NCBI GenBank assembly: GCA_023382975.1
Contig: JAHDXO010000086.1
Span: 1-37,170 of the forward strand
Length of the DNA stretch: 37,170 nucleotides
Direction of reading: 5' to 3'
From: Pirellulaceae bacterium
GTDB lineage: Bacteria > Planctomycetota > Planctomycetia > Pirellulales > Pirellulaceae
Shown in pieces: positions 26,887 through 35,532 of the stretch. Under the pieces are notes generated by a model, which was not told where the DNA came from, did not search any database, and saw only the letters and a program-made list of their open reading frames with translations. Numbering within the stretch: position 1 is the stretch's first letter; the number at the start of each line of letters is the position of its first letter. A program made the translations under genes and the position numbers.

Positions 26887-27879
26887 GTGCAACATCGAGT
26901 CTTGATCGTTGGCTGTGGCAGCATTGGCCAAAGGCACCTTCGTTGTTTCCTGCGCACGGGACGCGCCGAGGTGACGGCGTGCGACATCGACGAGCGGCTG
27001 GTCGAGCGAGTCGGCTCGGACTATGGCGTCGTCGGATTCAACGATTGGCTCACGGCCTTGTTGGCTCAGCATCACGATGCGGTGGTCGTGGCGACTCCGG
27101 CCCATCTGCATGTGCCGATCGCCGTGCGGGCGTTGCGGCATGGCGCCGCGGTGCTGATCGAGAAACCGTTGAGCACGCGATTAGACGATCTGCCCTCGTT
27201 GTACCAGGCGATCGCCGAGAGCCACCGAGCGGCGGCGGTCGCGTACGTTTACCGCTTTGTCCCAGGCCTGGCGCAGATGCGGGAATTCTTGAATTCCGGC
27301 ACCTTCGGCCAACCGCTGCATGTCTCCGTGGTGGCGGGCCAACATTTTCCGACGTTCCGGCCCGCGTACCGCGAGATCTACTACGCCAAGCACGAAACGG
27401 GTGGCGGCGCGATCCAGGACGCGCTGACTCATCTGGCCGACGCGGTGCAATGGCTCGCCGGGCCGGCGACGCGGCTTTACTGCGAAGCCGCTCACAAGTC
27501 TTTGGCCGGGGTCGAGGTCGAGGACACGGTATGTGTCACCGCACGCCACGGCGACGTGTTGGCGGGGTACACGCTGAATCAATTCCAATCGCCCAACGAG
27601 TTGTCGATCCAGGTTCATTGCGAGAACGGCAGCCTGCGGTACGAAAACCACCGCCAGCGCTGGAGCGTTTTTCCGCGCGGCGCCACTGGATGGGAACACC
27701 GAGAAGCTCCGGTGAACGATCGCGACGATCTGTTCGTCGCCCAGGCCAACGCGTTTCTGGACGCCATCGCTGGACGGGAGACACCGCTTTGTACGGTCGC
27801 CGAGGCCGAGCGGGCTCTGAAATTCAACTTGGCGGCTCTTCGCTCGGCACGCGAATTGACCGCTACGACGATCGATTGA
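26887..27879 (+). CDS. Gfo/Idh/MocA family oxidoreductase
   Basis: 330 residues. The Rossmann fold begins VLIVGCGSIGQRHLRC (NAD(P)-binding GxGxxG-type loop, 9-17). The catalytic lysine is in VLIEKPLSTR (EKP at 92-94), and the C-terminal half has the acid/His pair typical of this group near GGGAIQDALTHLADAV. Members oxidise or epimerise sugars and cyclitols with NAD(P). The GTG start has GGAGGAA 6 bases ahead. It sits 24 bases after the PIG-L gene and 33 before the fourth sulfatase, so one operon is likely. Exact substrate unknown; a hexosamine or uronic acid is the natural guess from the context. Confidence 0.93.
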   Translation: MQHRVLIVGCGSIGQRHLRCFLRTGRAEVTACDIDERLVERVGSDYGVVGFNDWLTALLAQHHDAVVVATPAHLHVPIAVRALRHGAAVLIEKPLSTRLDDLPSLYQAIAESHRAAAVAYVYRFVPGLAQMREFLNSGTFGQPLHVSVVAGQHFPTFRPAYREIYYAKHETGGGAIQDALTHLADAVQWLAGPATRLYCEAAHKSLAGVEVEDTVCVTARHGDVLAGYTLNQFQSPNELSIQVHCENGSLRYENHRQRWSVFPRGATGWEHREAPVNDRDDLFVAQANAFLDAIAGRETPLCTVAEAERALKFNLAALRSARELTATTID

Positions 27880-27912
27880 CCAACCGCGGCAAGAGACATA
27901 AGGAGTGTTGCA

Positions 27913-29727
27913 ATGAAGTGCGAGTTGACCGGGTTTCTCGGAGCGTTGATTCTGGTTTCTTGGTGGCTGGTACCCGGCAACACGGTCCGGGCTGCCGAAG
28001 CCGCGAAGCCGAATGTCGTCATCTTCCTGGCCGACGATGCGGGCTGGGGCGACTACGGAGCCAACGGCAACACGCAAGTCAGCACGCCGTCGATCGATTC
28101 GTTGGCTGCCGGCGGCGTGGTACTCGACCGATTCTACGTCTGTCCTGTATGCGCGCCGACGCGTGCCGAGTTCCTCACCGGACGCTACCATCCGCGAACC
28201 GGAGTGTACGGAGTGTCGACGGGGCAGGAACGCATGGATCTGGACGAGCGGACGATTGCCGAGGCGTTCAAGGCGGCCGGCTACGCCACCGGCGCGTTCG
28301 GCAAATGGCACAACGGCAGCCAATGGCCTTACCATCCGATGGCGCGAGGCTTCGATGAGTATTTCGGCCATACATCAGGCCATTGGGGCGAGTATTTCGA
28401 CGCGCCGCTGGAGCGGAACGGCCGCATGGAACGAACCAACGGGTACATTGTCGACGTCTGCACCGAGGAGGCGCTGGATTTCATCCAGCGCAACCAAGCC
28501 GGACCGTTCCTTTGCTACATCCCGTTTACAACGCCGCACTCGCCCTGGGCCGTTCCCGACGAGTACTGGCAGCGGTTCCAGAACAAGCCCATCACGCAAT
28601 CGGCGACCCAGCCCGCCCAGGAGAACGCGGACCATACCCGCTGTGCCTTGGCGATGATCGAGAACCAGGACTGGAACGTCGGCCGGGTGCTGAAGAAGCT
28701 CGAGGATCTCGGACTGACCCAGAACACGATCGTCGTCTACTTCTCGGACAACGGTCCCAACAGCTTCCGCTGGAACGGCGGCATGAAAGGTCGCAAGGGC
28801 ACCACCGACGAAGGCGGTGTGCGGTCGCCATGCTTCATCCGCTGGCCCGCGAAATTGCCAGCCGGACGTACAGTTGCCGAAATCGCGGGGGCGATCGATC
28901 TGCTCCCCACGCTCACCGCCCTGGCCGGCGTTGCTCGCGTGGGCGCGAAGCCGCTCGATGGCCTTGACCTCACTCCGCTGTTGCTGGGGAACAGCGATGG
29001 CTGGCCCGAACGCATGATCTTCTCCACGTGGGCCGGGCGGGTCAGTGTCCGCACTCCTCAATACCGTTTGGACCAGACGGGTGCGCTGTTCGACATGGTC
29101 GCCGATCCGGGCCAGACTCGAAATGTGGCCGATGCCCAGGCCGATACAGCCGCGCGGTTGCGGCAAGCAGTCCAGGACTGGCGAACCGAAATGTTCGGCA
29201 CCGAGCCCCTGCCGCCTCGGCAGCGTCAAGGCGTCGACCAGCGTCCGATCCCCGTCGGTTACCCCGAATTCCCAATCACCATGCTGCCCGCCCGCGACGG
29301 CGAGCCGCGCGACGGAGTCCAACGCAGTTCCGGCGCACCCAACTGTTCGTACTTCGTCAACTGGACCGACCGTAAAGGCAGCATGGTTTGGAACATCGAG
29401 GTCCGGACGCCGGGCGATTATCAAGTGGTCATCGACTACACCTGCCCGCTGCCCGACGCGGGTTCGTTGATTGAACTCAGCTTCCGCGACAGCCGAGTGA
29501 CCGGTCGCGTGACGCCGGGCTGGGATCCTCCGTTGTACACCAACCAGGACACATTGCCCCGGCCTGCGGGAGAATCGCAGATGAAGGAGTTCCGCTCGCT
29601 CGAAGTCGGCAAGGTCCGTCTGGAACAAGGCCGCGGCGAACTGGTGCTGCGCGCTCTCGAAGTCCCGGGCCGCAGTGTCATGGACGTCCGCCGCGTGACG
29701 CTCACCTTGCTGCATGGCGAGAAATAG
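27913..29727 (+). CDS. Sulfatase with C-terminal beta-sandwich domain
   Basis: 604 residues. Signal peptide MKCELTGFLGALILVSWWLVPGNTVRA. NVVIFLADDAGWGDYG carries the metal-binding Asp pair, and CAPTR (Cys80) is the formylglycine site with AEFLTGRYHPRTGV. GKWHNG replaces the usual GKWHLG. YFSDNGPNSFRWNGGMKGRKG and the following TTDEGGVRSPCFIRWP belong to the arylsulfatase A-like core. Beyond ~455 an extra ~145-residue beta-rich domain (CSYFVNWTDRKGSMVWNIEV, GDYQVVIDYTC, SLIELSFRDSRVTG) looks like a carbohydrate-binding or jelly-roll module. AAGGAG lies 8 bases ahead of the ATG. Unlike the three minus-strand sulfatases it is co-oriented with the PIG-L and oxidoreductase genes. Confidence 0.92.
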   Translation: MKCELTGFLGALILVSWWLVPGNTVRAAEAAKPNVVIFLADDAGWGDYGANGNTQVSTPSIDSLAAGGVVLDRFYVCPVCAPTRAEFLTGRYHPRTGVYGVSTGQERMDLDERTIAEAFKAAGYATGAFGKWHNGSQWPYHPMARGFDEYFGHTSGHWGEYFDAPLERNGRMERTNGYIVDVCTEEALDFIQRNQAGPFLCYIPFTTPHSPWAVPDEYWQRFQNKPITQSATQPAQENADHTRCALAMIENQDWNVGRVLKKLEDLGLTQNTIVVYFSDNGPNSFRWNGGMKGRKGTTDEGGVRSPCFIRWPAKLPAGRTVAEIAGAIDLLPTLTALAGVARVGAKPLDGLDLTPLLLGNSDGWPERMIFSTWAGRVSVRTPQYRLDQTGALFDMVADPGQTRNVADAQADTAARLRQAVQDWRTEMFGTEPLPPRQRQGVDQRPIPVGYPEFPITMLPARDGEPRDGVQRSSGAPNCSYFVNWTDRKGSMVWNIEVRTPGDYQVVIDYTCPLPDAGSLIELSFRDSRVTGRVTPGWDPPLYTNQDTLPRPAGESQMKEFRSLEVGKVRLEQGRGELVLRALEVPGRSVMDVRRVTLTLLHGEK

Positions 29728-29787
29728 CATCCAAGACGACATTCGAGTCTTGAGAGATACGAGATTCGCGATCGCGCGTCCGACCGT

Positions 29788-29815
29788 TTGATCGTGAACC
29801 TTTTCGTGGTATCAT
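29788..29815 (+). promoter_or_regulatory. Candidate promoter before the Tat-exported isomerase
   Basis: TTGATC (29788-29793), a 16-base spacer and TATCAT (29810-29815) resemble a sigma-70 promoter, 51 bases before the ATG. It suggests the downstream genes can be transcribed apart from the PIG-L/sulfatase series. Confidence 0.4.
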
Positions 29816-29866
29816 CCCAGACAGCGGAATCTTCCTCGCATCGCCAGCACAGAAAGGATCGCATCG

Positions 29867-30823
29867 ATGACAGAGCGAGACACGACTTGGAACCGGCGTC
29901 GTTTCATGGCACTGGGTGCCGCCTCGGTGGCAGGCACGGCAGCGTTGGTGGCGGGCCCAGCGGCGGGGCAGGCGGCTGAGCCGGCCCCAGTCGTCCGGCC
30001 ACCCGAAGGAAAACGCATTCTGTTGTCCTGCAAGCTGGGGATGATCCCGCGCGAGCGGAACGGACAGAAGCTGACTCTGGCCGAGCGGCTAAGCTTGGCG
30101 GGCGAAGCCGGTTTGGACGGAGTGGATCTGGATCAAGCGGCGGAATTCACGCCGGAACAGGCTCGCGAGGCCGTCGCCAGTTCGGGCATCTTTGTCCACA
30201 ACGCGATCAATCACGCCCACTGGTCGCAACGTCTGACCAGCGCTAACGAAGAAGAGCGGGCACAGGGCCGGGCCAACATCGAGCACTGTCTGCGCGTGTC
30301 CCACGCCGCGGGCGGCAGCGGCGTGCTGATCGTCGTGGGGCGGGGCGGCGACGGACCGGCCGACGAAATCGCCGAACGCTGCCGTGCGGAGATCAAAAAG
30401 CTGATTCCGCTAGCCGCCTCGCTGGGTCAGCCCATCCTGATCGAGAACGTGTGGAACCAAATGTTCTACGATCACGATGCGCCGCCCGAGCAGTCGGCGG
30501 ACCGCTTCGTCGAGTTTGTCGACAGCTTCAACAGCCCCTGGGTCGGGATGTACTACGACATCGGCAACCACTGGAAATACGGTCAGCCGGGTGACTGGAT
30601 CCGCGCGTTCGGATACCGTTGCGTCAAGCTGGATGTCAAAGGGTTCAGCCGTGCGGCCAACAAATTCACCGACATCGGCGAGGGCGATTTGCCGTGGGAC
30701 CAAGTCCGCAAGGCGCTGGACGACATCGGCTTCGCCGGCTGGGCGACCGCCGAGGTGGGCGGCGGCGACGTGGCGCGTCTGACGCTCGTCCGCCAACAGA
30801 TGGAAAAAGCCTTCGGGCTGTGA
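29867..30823 (+). CDS. Tat-exported TIM-barrel sugar isomerase/epimerase-like protein
   Basis: 318 residues. A twin-arginine signal (NRRRFMALGAASVAGTAALVAG) exports the folded protein. The rest is an AP-endonuclease-2/xylose-isomerase-type TIM barrel. Probable metal ligands are Glu193 (LIENVWNQ), Asp231 (YYDIGNHW), His235 and Glu296 (ATAEVGGGD). The layout matches the hydroxypyruvate-isomerase/sugar-phosphate-isomerase-like group, common in exported form in planctomycetes. AAAGGA lies ahead of the ATG. A phosphorylated substrate is unlikely outside the cytoplasm, so a free sugar or acid is more plausible. It is the first gene of the last group (isomerase, propeller, PSD1, DUF1501). Confidence 0.9.
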   Translation: MTERDTTWNRRRFMALGAASVAGTAALVAGPAAGQAAEPAPVVRPPEGKRILLSCKLGMIPRERNGQKLTLAERLSLAGEAGLDGVDLDQAAEFTPEQAREAVASSGIFVHNAINHAHWSQRLTSANEEERAQGRANIEHCLRVSHAAGGSGVLIVVGRGGDGPADEIAERCRAEIKKLIPLAASLGQPILIENVWNQMFYDHDAPPEQSADRFVEFVDSFNSPWVGMYYDIGNHWKYGQPGDWIRAFGYRCVKLDVKGFSRAANKFTDIGEGDLPWDQVRKALDDIGFAGWATAEVGGGDVARLTLVRQQMEKAFGL

Positions 30824-30852
30824 TGTTCGACGTTTGCAGTCAGCCGTCCCCA

Positions 30853-30878
30853 TACGCTGAAGCGTACACTCCAGCGTT
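30853..30878 (+). repeat. Dispersed hairpin repeat, copy 2
   Basis: TACGCTGAAGCGTA is a perfect palindrome (GA centre) followed by CACTCCAGCGTT. It matches copy 1 (21047-21072, reverse strand) at 23 of 26 positions. The two stem-end differences compensate each other: C-G in copy 1 is T-A in copy 2. It is followed by TTGCCTCGTTCCCAGGCTC, another sequence style common between planctomycete genes, and ends 21 bases before the propeller gene's AAGGAGG. Confidence 0.75.
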
Positions 30879-30923
30879 TTGCCTCGTTCCCAGGCTCGTC
30901 GTGTTTCCAAGGAGGAAGTCGCG

Positions 30924-32288
30924 GTGGATTTCCAAGCGATCCAGAAGCTCGTGTTGACCGCCGCTGTTTGCGTGACGTGGGCGGCGTTTGCGGTGCCTGC
31001 CATTTGCGAAGCCGACGATTTTTCGAGTCAGCGGCTGGACAACTGGCATCAGTGGCGTGGGCCATTGGCCAACGGTGTCGCCCCGCACGGCAATCCGCCG
31101 GTCCAGTGGGGCGAGGGAACGAACGTCAAGTGGCGCGCCGAACTTCCCGGCGAAGGCCATGCCACGCCGATCGTCTGGGGCGACCGCATCTTCGCGCTCG
31201 CCGCAGTCGCCACGGATCGGCAAGTCGATCGGCTCGCGCCGCCGGAGCAAGAACCTCCAGGCGGCTACATGACTCGACGGCCCACGCGGTTCTACCAGTT
31301 CCGCGTGTACTGCCTGGACCGAGCCACCGGCCAAGTGCGGTGGCAACAAGTGGCGTGCGAGTCGTTGCCGCACGAAGGTCGCCACGAAACCAATTCGTAC
31401 GCCTCCGCGTCGCCCGCGACCGATGGGCAACGACTGTACGTCTCGTTCGGTTCGCGAGGTTTGTTTTGTTACGATCTAGAAGGAAACCTATTGTGGACGC
31501 GGGACCTGGGCAAGATGATCACGCGGCTGGGCTGGGGCGAAGGCGCCTCGCCGGTGATCCACGGCGACAATCTGATCGTCAACTGGGACCACGAAGGACA
31601 ATCGTTCCTGGTGGTTCTTGACGCGGCGACGGGCGAGACCAAGTGGCGCGTCGAGCGCGACGAGGTCACCAGTTGGACGACGCCGTTGCCCGTCGAGTAC
31701 CAAGGTCGTGTGCAGTTGATCGTTCCTGCCACGCGACAGATCACCAGCTACGATCTGGACACCGGCGAGATCGTTTGGCAGTGCGGCGGCATGACCACCA
31801 ATGTGATCCCGACGCCGCTCGAATTCGGCGAAACGGTGATCTGCATGAGTGGCCATCGAGGCAGCGCCGCAGTCGCCGTGCGGCTGGATTCCCGCGGCGA
31901 CGTAACGGACGATCCCCGCCAGATCGTCTGGCGGCTCCAGCGGGACACGCCCTACGTCCCGTCGCCGATTTTGTACGGAGACCTGTTGTACTTCACGAAG
32001 AGCAACACGCCGATCCTGACGTGCGTCGAGCCAAGCACAGGCAAGGTGTTGACCGACGGCGTGCGGTTGCCGGGCATCCAGAGTCTGTACGCATCGCCCG
32101 TGGCCGCCGCGGGTCGGATCTACTTCACCAGCCGCGAAGGAGTCACGCTGGTTGTCAAGAACCAAGCCGCGTTGGAAGTGCTGGCGACGAACCGTTTGCC
32201 GGACGGCATCGACGCCTCGCCGGCCATCGTCGGCAACGCGCTGTTCCTCCGCACCCACCGCCACTTGGTTTGCGTGGCGGAACCGTGA
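30924..32288 (+). CDS. Secreted PQQ-binding-like beta-propeller protein
   Basis: 454 residues. The GTG at 30924 is preferred because AAGGAGGA lies 7 bases upstream and it opens a good signal peptide (QKLVLTAAVCVTWAAFAVPAICEA). A TTG at 30879 in frame would lie inside the repeat. The body is a PQQ/YncE-like propeller of repeated blades: YCLDRATGQVRWQQVAC, FCYDLEGNLLWTRDLG, VVLDAATGETKWRVE, YDLDTGEIVWQCGG. It begins WHQWRGPLANGVAP, typical of the planctomycete 'outer membrane assembly B-like' family. I see no catalytic PQQ-dehydrogenase signature, so it probably binds or scaffolds rather than oxidises. It is exported and sits between the isomerase and the PSD1 gene, consistent with joint transcription. 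Confidence 0.9.
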   Translation: MDFQAIQKLVLTAAVCVTWAAFAVPAICEADDFSSQRLDNWHQWRGPLANGVAPHGNPPVQWGEGTNVKWRAELPGEGHATPIVWGDRIFALAAVATDRQVDRLAPPEQEPPGGYMTRRPTRFYQFRVYCLDRATGQVRWQQVACESLPHEGRHETNSYASASPATDGQRLYVSFGSRGLFCYDLEGNLLWTRDLGKMITRLGWGEGASPVIHGDNLIVNWDHEGQSFLVVLDAATGETKWRVERDEVTSWTTPLPVEYQGRVQLIVPATRQITSYDLDTGEIVWQCGGMTTNVIPTPLEFGETVICMSGHRGSAAVAVRLDSRGDVTDDPRQIVWRLQRDTPYVPSPILYGDLLYFTKSNTPILTCVEPSTGKVLTDGVRLPGIQSLYASPVAAAGRIYFTSREGVTLVVKNQAALEVLATNRLPDGIDASPAIVGNALFLRTHRHLVCVAEP

Positions 32289-32291
32289 GTA

Positions 32292-32391
32292 AGCATCGTT
32301 CGAGAAACAACTGTCGCCTCGCCAATGTAGCCATCACACTCCGTGGGATGATCAGCAATAAACACTGGACAGTTATTTCTCGAACGATGCT
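32292..32391. repeat. 24-bp inverted repeat, MITE-like or attenuator
   Basis: The arm at 32292-32315 starts AGCATCGTTCGAGAAA and ends ACTGTC. Its reverse complement is at 32368-32391 with one mismatch. The 52-base centre also has a small stem (CATC...GATG around CTCCGTGG). It lies just after the propeller stop and ~105 bases before the PSD1 start. No T-run follows, so a simple terminator is unlikely. A non-autonomous mobile element or mRNA attenuator fits better. Confidence 0.7.
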
Positions 32392-32496
32392 AAACCGCGG
32401 GGTAAGGTTGGACGGCGGATGGAGGCGTGAAAGCCGGCATCCTGACCGGGAGTCGGCTGCCCCGCGTCGCAGACTTGTCCTTCCCGAGATGGTGAC

Positions 32497-35487
32497 ATGA
32501 CTCGTGCGTTGCTTATCGTGTTCTTCATCCCGCTTGTGTCACTGCCTGCTGCCGTGCCGCTGACGGCTCGCGAACCGACGACATCGTTCGATCAGATCGC
32601 TCCGATCTTCGAGCGGCGTTGCTTCAGTTGCCATAACGATCGGGACCGTAAGGGCGGTCTGTCGTTGGAATCTGCCGCGTCGTTGGGGCGGGGTGGCGAC
32701 TCGGGCGACGTGGTCTGGGCCGGCGATCCCGAGTCCAGCTACCTGCTGGAACTGATCGTGCCGGTCGATGGCCGAGCGGCGATGCCCAAGAACGCCGATC
32801 CCCTGACCGCAGCGGAAATCGAGGCGATCCGGCGGTGGATCGCTGCGGGCGCCGAGTGGCCGCCGAATGTGAAGCTCGAAGCCTCCCGCGTCACCGACAC
32901 CGACTGGTGGTCGCTCCGCCCGTTGGTGCGTCCGGCCGTACCGAATTCACCGCTGGGCGTACCGGTCCGCAATCCGATCGATGCTTTCGTCGCTGACAAA
33001 CATCGCGAACTGAAACTTTCGTTTTCGCCCGAAGCCGATCGCCGAACACTGATCCGCCGATTGTACTTCGATTTGACCGGACTGCCGCCGACGCCGGACG
33101 AAGTCGAGGCGTTTGTCGCGGATCAGGCACCGGACGCCTACGAGCGTTTGGTGGACCGGCTGTTGAGCTCGCCTCGCTACGGCGAGCGATGGGCGCGGCA
33201 TTGGCTGGACGTGGTCCACTTCGGCGAGACGCACGGCTACGACAAGGACAAGCCACGCCCCAATGCCTGGCCATACCGGGACTATGTGATCCGCTCGCTG
33301 AACGACGACAAGCCTTACGGGCGGTTCGTGGCCGAGCAGATCGCTGGCGATATCCTCTTTCCGGGAACGTCGGATGGCATCGAAGCGCTGGGGTTCATCG
33401 CCGCGGGACCATGGGATCTGATCGGGCACGCCGAGGTTCCCGAGACCAAACTGGACGGCCGCATCGCGCGCCACCTGGACCGCGACGATATGGTCCAGAA
33501 CACCATCGTCACGTTCAACAGCATGACGATTGGCTGCGCTCAGTGCCACCACCACAAGTTCGACCCGATCACCATGGACGACTACTACAGCCTGCAGGCC
33601 GTGTTTGCCGCCTTGGACCGCGCCGACCTGCCCTACGACCCCGATCCAGAGACCGCCGCACAACGGCAACGGTTGGTCGAGCGGCGGCGAGTACTCACGG
33701 GGCAGCAGCAGAGTCTGGAGACACGCATCCAGGAGCTGGGCGGTCCCGAACTGCGGGAGCTCGACCGCTTGATCGCGGCTGCGGGAAAGCCGGCCGAACC
33801 GGTGCCGCCGGAGCACGGTTATCACAGCCGCATCGAACCGTCGGCGGATCGGGAAAAGTGGGTTCAGGTCGATCTGGGACAGTCGCGGGACATTGTCCGC
33901 ATCGAAACCATCGCCTGCCACGACGACTTCGCCGGGATCGGTGCGGGATTCGGTTTCCCCGTGCGATACAAGGTCGAAGCGTCGGACGACGCCGATTTCC
34001 GGGAGGGTGTGCGCCGACTGGTCGACCGCACCGAGGCCGATTTTCCCAACCCCGGAACCGAGCCCGTGCGGGACGATGTCAAGGTGACGGCCCGCTTCGT
34101 GCGAGTGACCGCGACTCGGTTGGCCGAACGGCAACGCGACTACATCTTCGCCATGTCCGAATTGAGACTGTTGGACGCTGCGGGAGACAACGTGGCGTTA
34201 GATCGCCCTGTGACGGCGTTCGATTCGATCGAGGCGCCGATCCGCTGGCGGAAACAGAATCTGGTGGACGGCGTCTATCCCAGCTCGTTTGGGTCTGCAG
34301 AGAAGCTTGCGGAGTTGACCGCGAAGCGATCGGCGTTGGTGGAAGAGAAGGTCGACGCGGCGACTCGCGAAGCGTTGGCTCGCAACGCCTCGGAACGTGC
34401 GGCCCTCGAACAGCAGTGGCAGCAATTGCCTCCGCAGCGACTGGTCTTCGCCGGACGGGTCTACACCGGCAACGGCGCGTTTCGGGGCACGGGCGCCGAT
34501 GGCGGGCGTCCTCGAACGATCCATGTCCTGTCGCGAGGCGACGTCACCAGTCCGGGCGAAGAAGCCCGACCAGGAACTTTGAGTTGCCTGCCTGGACTGC
34601 CCGCACGGTTCGATCTGCCCGCGGATGCACCCGAAGGCCAACGCCGCGCCGCGCTGGCCGGTTGGCTGGCGAGCAAAGACAATCCGCTGACCTGGCGCTC
34701 GATCGTCAATCGCGTATGGCAGTATCACTTCGGTCGCGGAATCGTCGATACGCCCAACGATTTCGGCCGCATGGGCCAGTTGCCGACGCATCCCGAATTG
34801 CTCGACTGGCTGGCGATCGAGTTCCGCGACGGCGATCAGTCGCTCAAGACGCTACACCGCTTGATGGTGACCAGCGCCGCGTATCGGCAGCGTTCGTTCG
34901 CTCCGGCGGACGCCCCCGGCCACGAGATCGACGCCGACAACCGCTTCCTGTGGCGAGCGAGTCGGCGGCGACTGGAGGCCGAAGCCGTGCGCGACGCGGT
35001 ACTGGCCGTTTCCGGCAAACTGGACTTGACGATGGGCGGACCGAGTTTTCAGGATTTCGTGATCGAGAAGCCAGAGCATTCGCCCCACTATCAATACCAT
35101 CTGTATGATCCGGAAGATCCGCCGACACATCGTCGGAGCGTCTATCGATTTCTGGTCCGTTCGCAGACACAGCCATTCATGACCGTGATGGATTGCGCCG
35201 ATCCGTCGATGCAGGTCGACAAACGCAACGAGACGATTTCACCGCTGCAATCGCTGGCGATGTTGAACAACCCGCTGATGATGGCGATGGCCAAGCACTT
35301 TGCCGCGCGCGTGGCGGGATCTGCGACGTCTACGGACGAGCAGGTTGTCCACGCATTTCGATTGGCATTGGCCCGTTCGCCGACCGATGAGGAACAAACG
35401 GCGCTGACAGCCTACACGGACGTGTACGGATTGCCCAACACGTGCCGCGTGATCTTCAACTTGAACGAATTCCTGTTTGTCGACTGA
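32497..35487 (+). CDS. PSD1 / planctomycete cytochrome c protein with discoidin insert
   Basis: 996 residues with signal peptide (MTRALLIVFFIPLVSLPAAVPLTA). The PSCyt1 heme motif CFSCH is at 42-46. DUF1549 follows (LIRRLYFDLTGLPPTPDE, then PRYGERWARHWLDVVHFGETHGYD), with a second CxxCH (CAQCH, 347-351) in its middle. Between ~440 and ~580 a discoidin/F5-8C-type domain is inserted (WVQVDLGQSRDIVRIETI, VKVTARFVRVTATRL). DUF1553 is C-terminal (NPLTWRSIVNRVWQYHFGRG, YRFLVRSQTQPFMTVMDCAD). It is exported. Almost always paired with DUF1501 in this phylum, as here. Its biochemical role is not established. Two covalent heme sites suggest electron transfer, perhaps to a partner polymer oxidase (inference). 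Confidence 0.94.
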   Translation: MTRALLIVFFIPLVSLPAAVPLTAREPTTSFDQIAPIFERRCFSCHNDRDRKGGLSLESAASLGRGGDSGDVVWAGDPESSYLLELIVPVDGRAAMPKNADPLTAAEIEAIRRWIAAGAEWPPNVKLEASRVTDTDWWSLRPLVRPAVPNSPLGVPVRNPIDAFVADKHRELKLSFSPEADRRTLIRRLYFDLTGLPPTPDEVEAFVADQAPDAYERLVDRLLSSPRYGERWARHWLDVVHFGETHGYDKDKPRPNAWPYRDYVIRSLNDDKPYGRFVAEQIAGDILFPGTSDGIEALGFIAAGPWDLIGHAEVPETKLDGRIARHLDRDDMVQNTIVTFNSMTIGCAQCHHHKFDPITMDDYYSLQAVFAALDRADLPYDPDPETAAQRQRLVERRRVLTGQQQSLETRIQELGGPELRELDRLIAAAGKPAEPVPPEHGYHSRIEPSADREKWVQVDLGQSRDIVRIETIACHDDFAGIGAGFGFPVRYKVEASDDADFREGVRRLVDRTEADFPNPGTEPVRDDVKVTARFVRVTATRLAERQRDYIFAMSELRLLDAAGDNVALDRPVTAFDSIEAPIRWRKQNLVDGVYPSSFGSAEKLAELTAKRSALVEEKVDAATREALARNASERAALEQQWQQLPPQRLVFAGRVYTGNGAFRGTGADGGRPRTIHVLSRGDVTSPGEEARPGTLSCLPGLPARFDLPADAPEGQRRAALAGWLASKDNPLTWRSIVNRVWQYHFGRGIVDTPNDFGRMGQLPTHPELLDWLAIEFRDGDQSLKTLHRLMVTSAAYRQRSFAPADAPGHEIDADNRFLWRASRRRLEAEAVRDAVLAVSGKLDLTMGGPSFQDFVIEKPEHSPHYQYHLYDPEDPPTHRRSVYRFLVRSQTQPFMTVMDCADPSMQVDKRNETISPLQSLAMLNNPLMMAMAKHFAARVAGSATSTDEQVVHAFRLALARSPTDEEQTALTAYTDVYGLPNTCRVIFNLNEFLFVD

Positions 35488-35532
35488 ACGGCGATCGCCC
35501 GCGCCCGTTGGCCCAGGAGCTGGACAACCATC

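Noticed and set aside
28375..29742. 455-residue minus-strand frame opposite the fourth sulfatase
   Set aside because: The sense strand encodes a complete sulfatase; the antisense frame shows no family resemblance.
32292..32391. Rho-independent terminator
   Set aside because: The arms are too long and separated by 52 bases, and no run of T follows.
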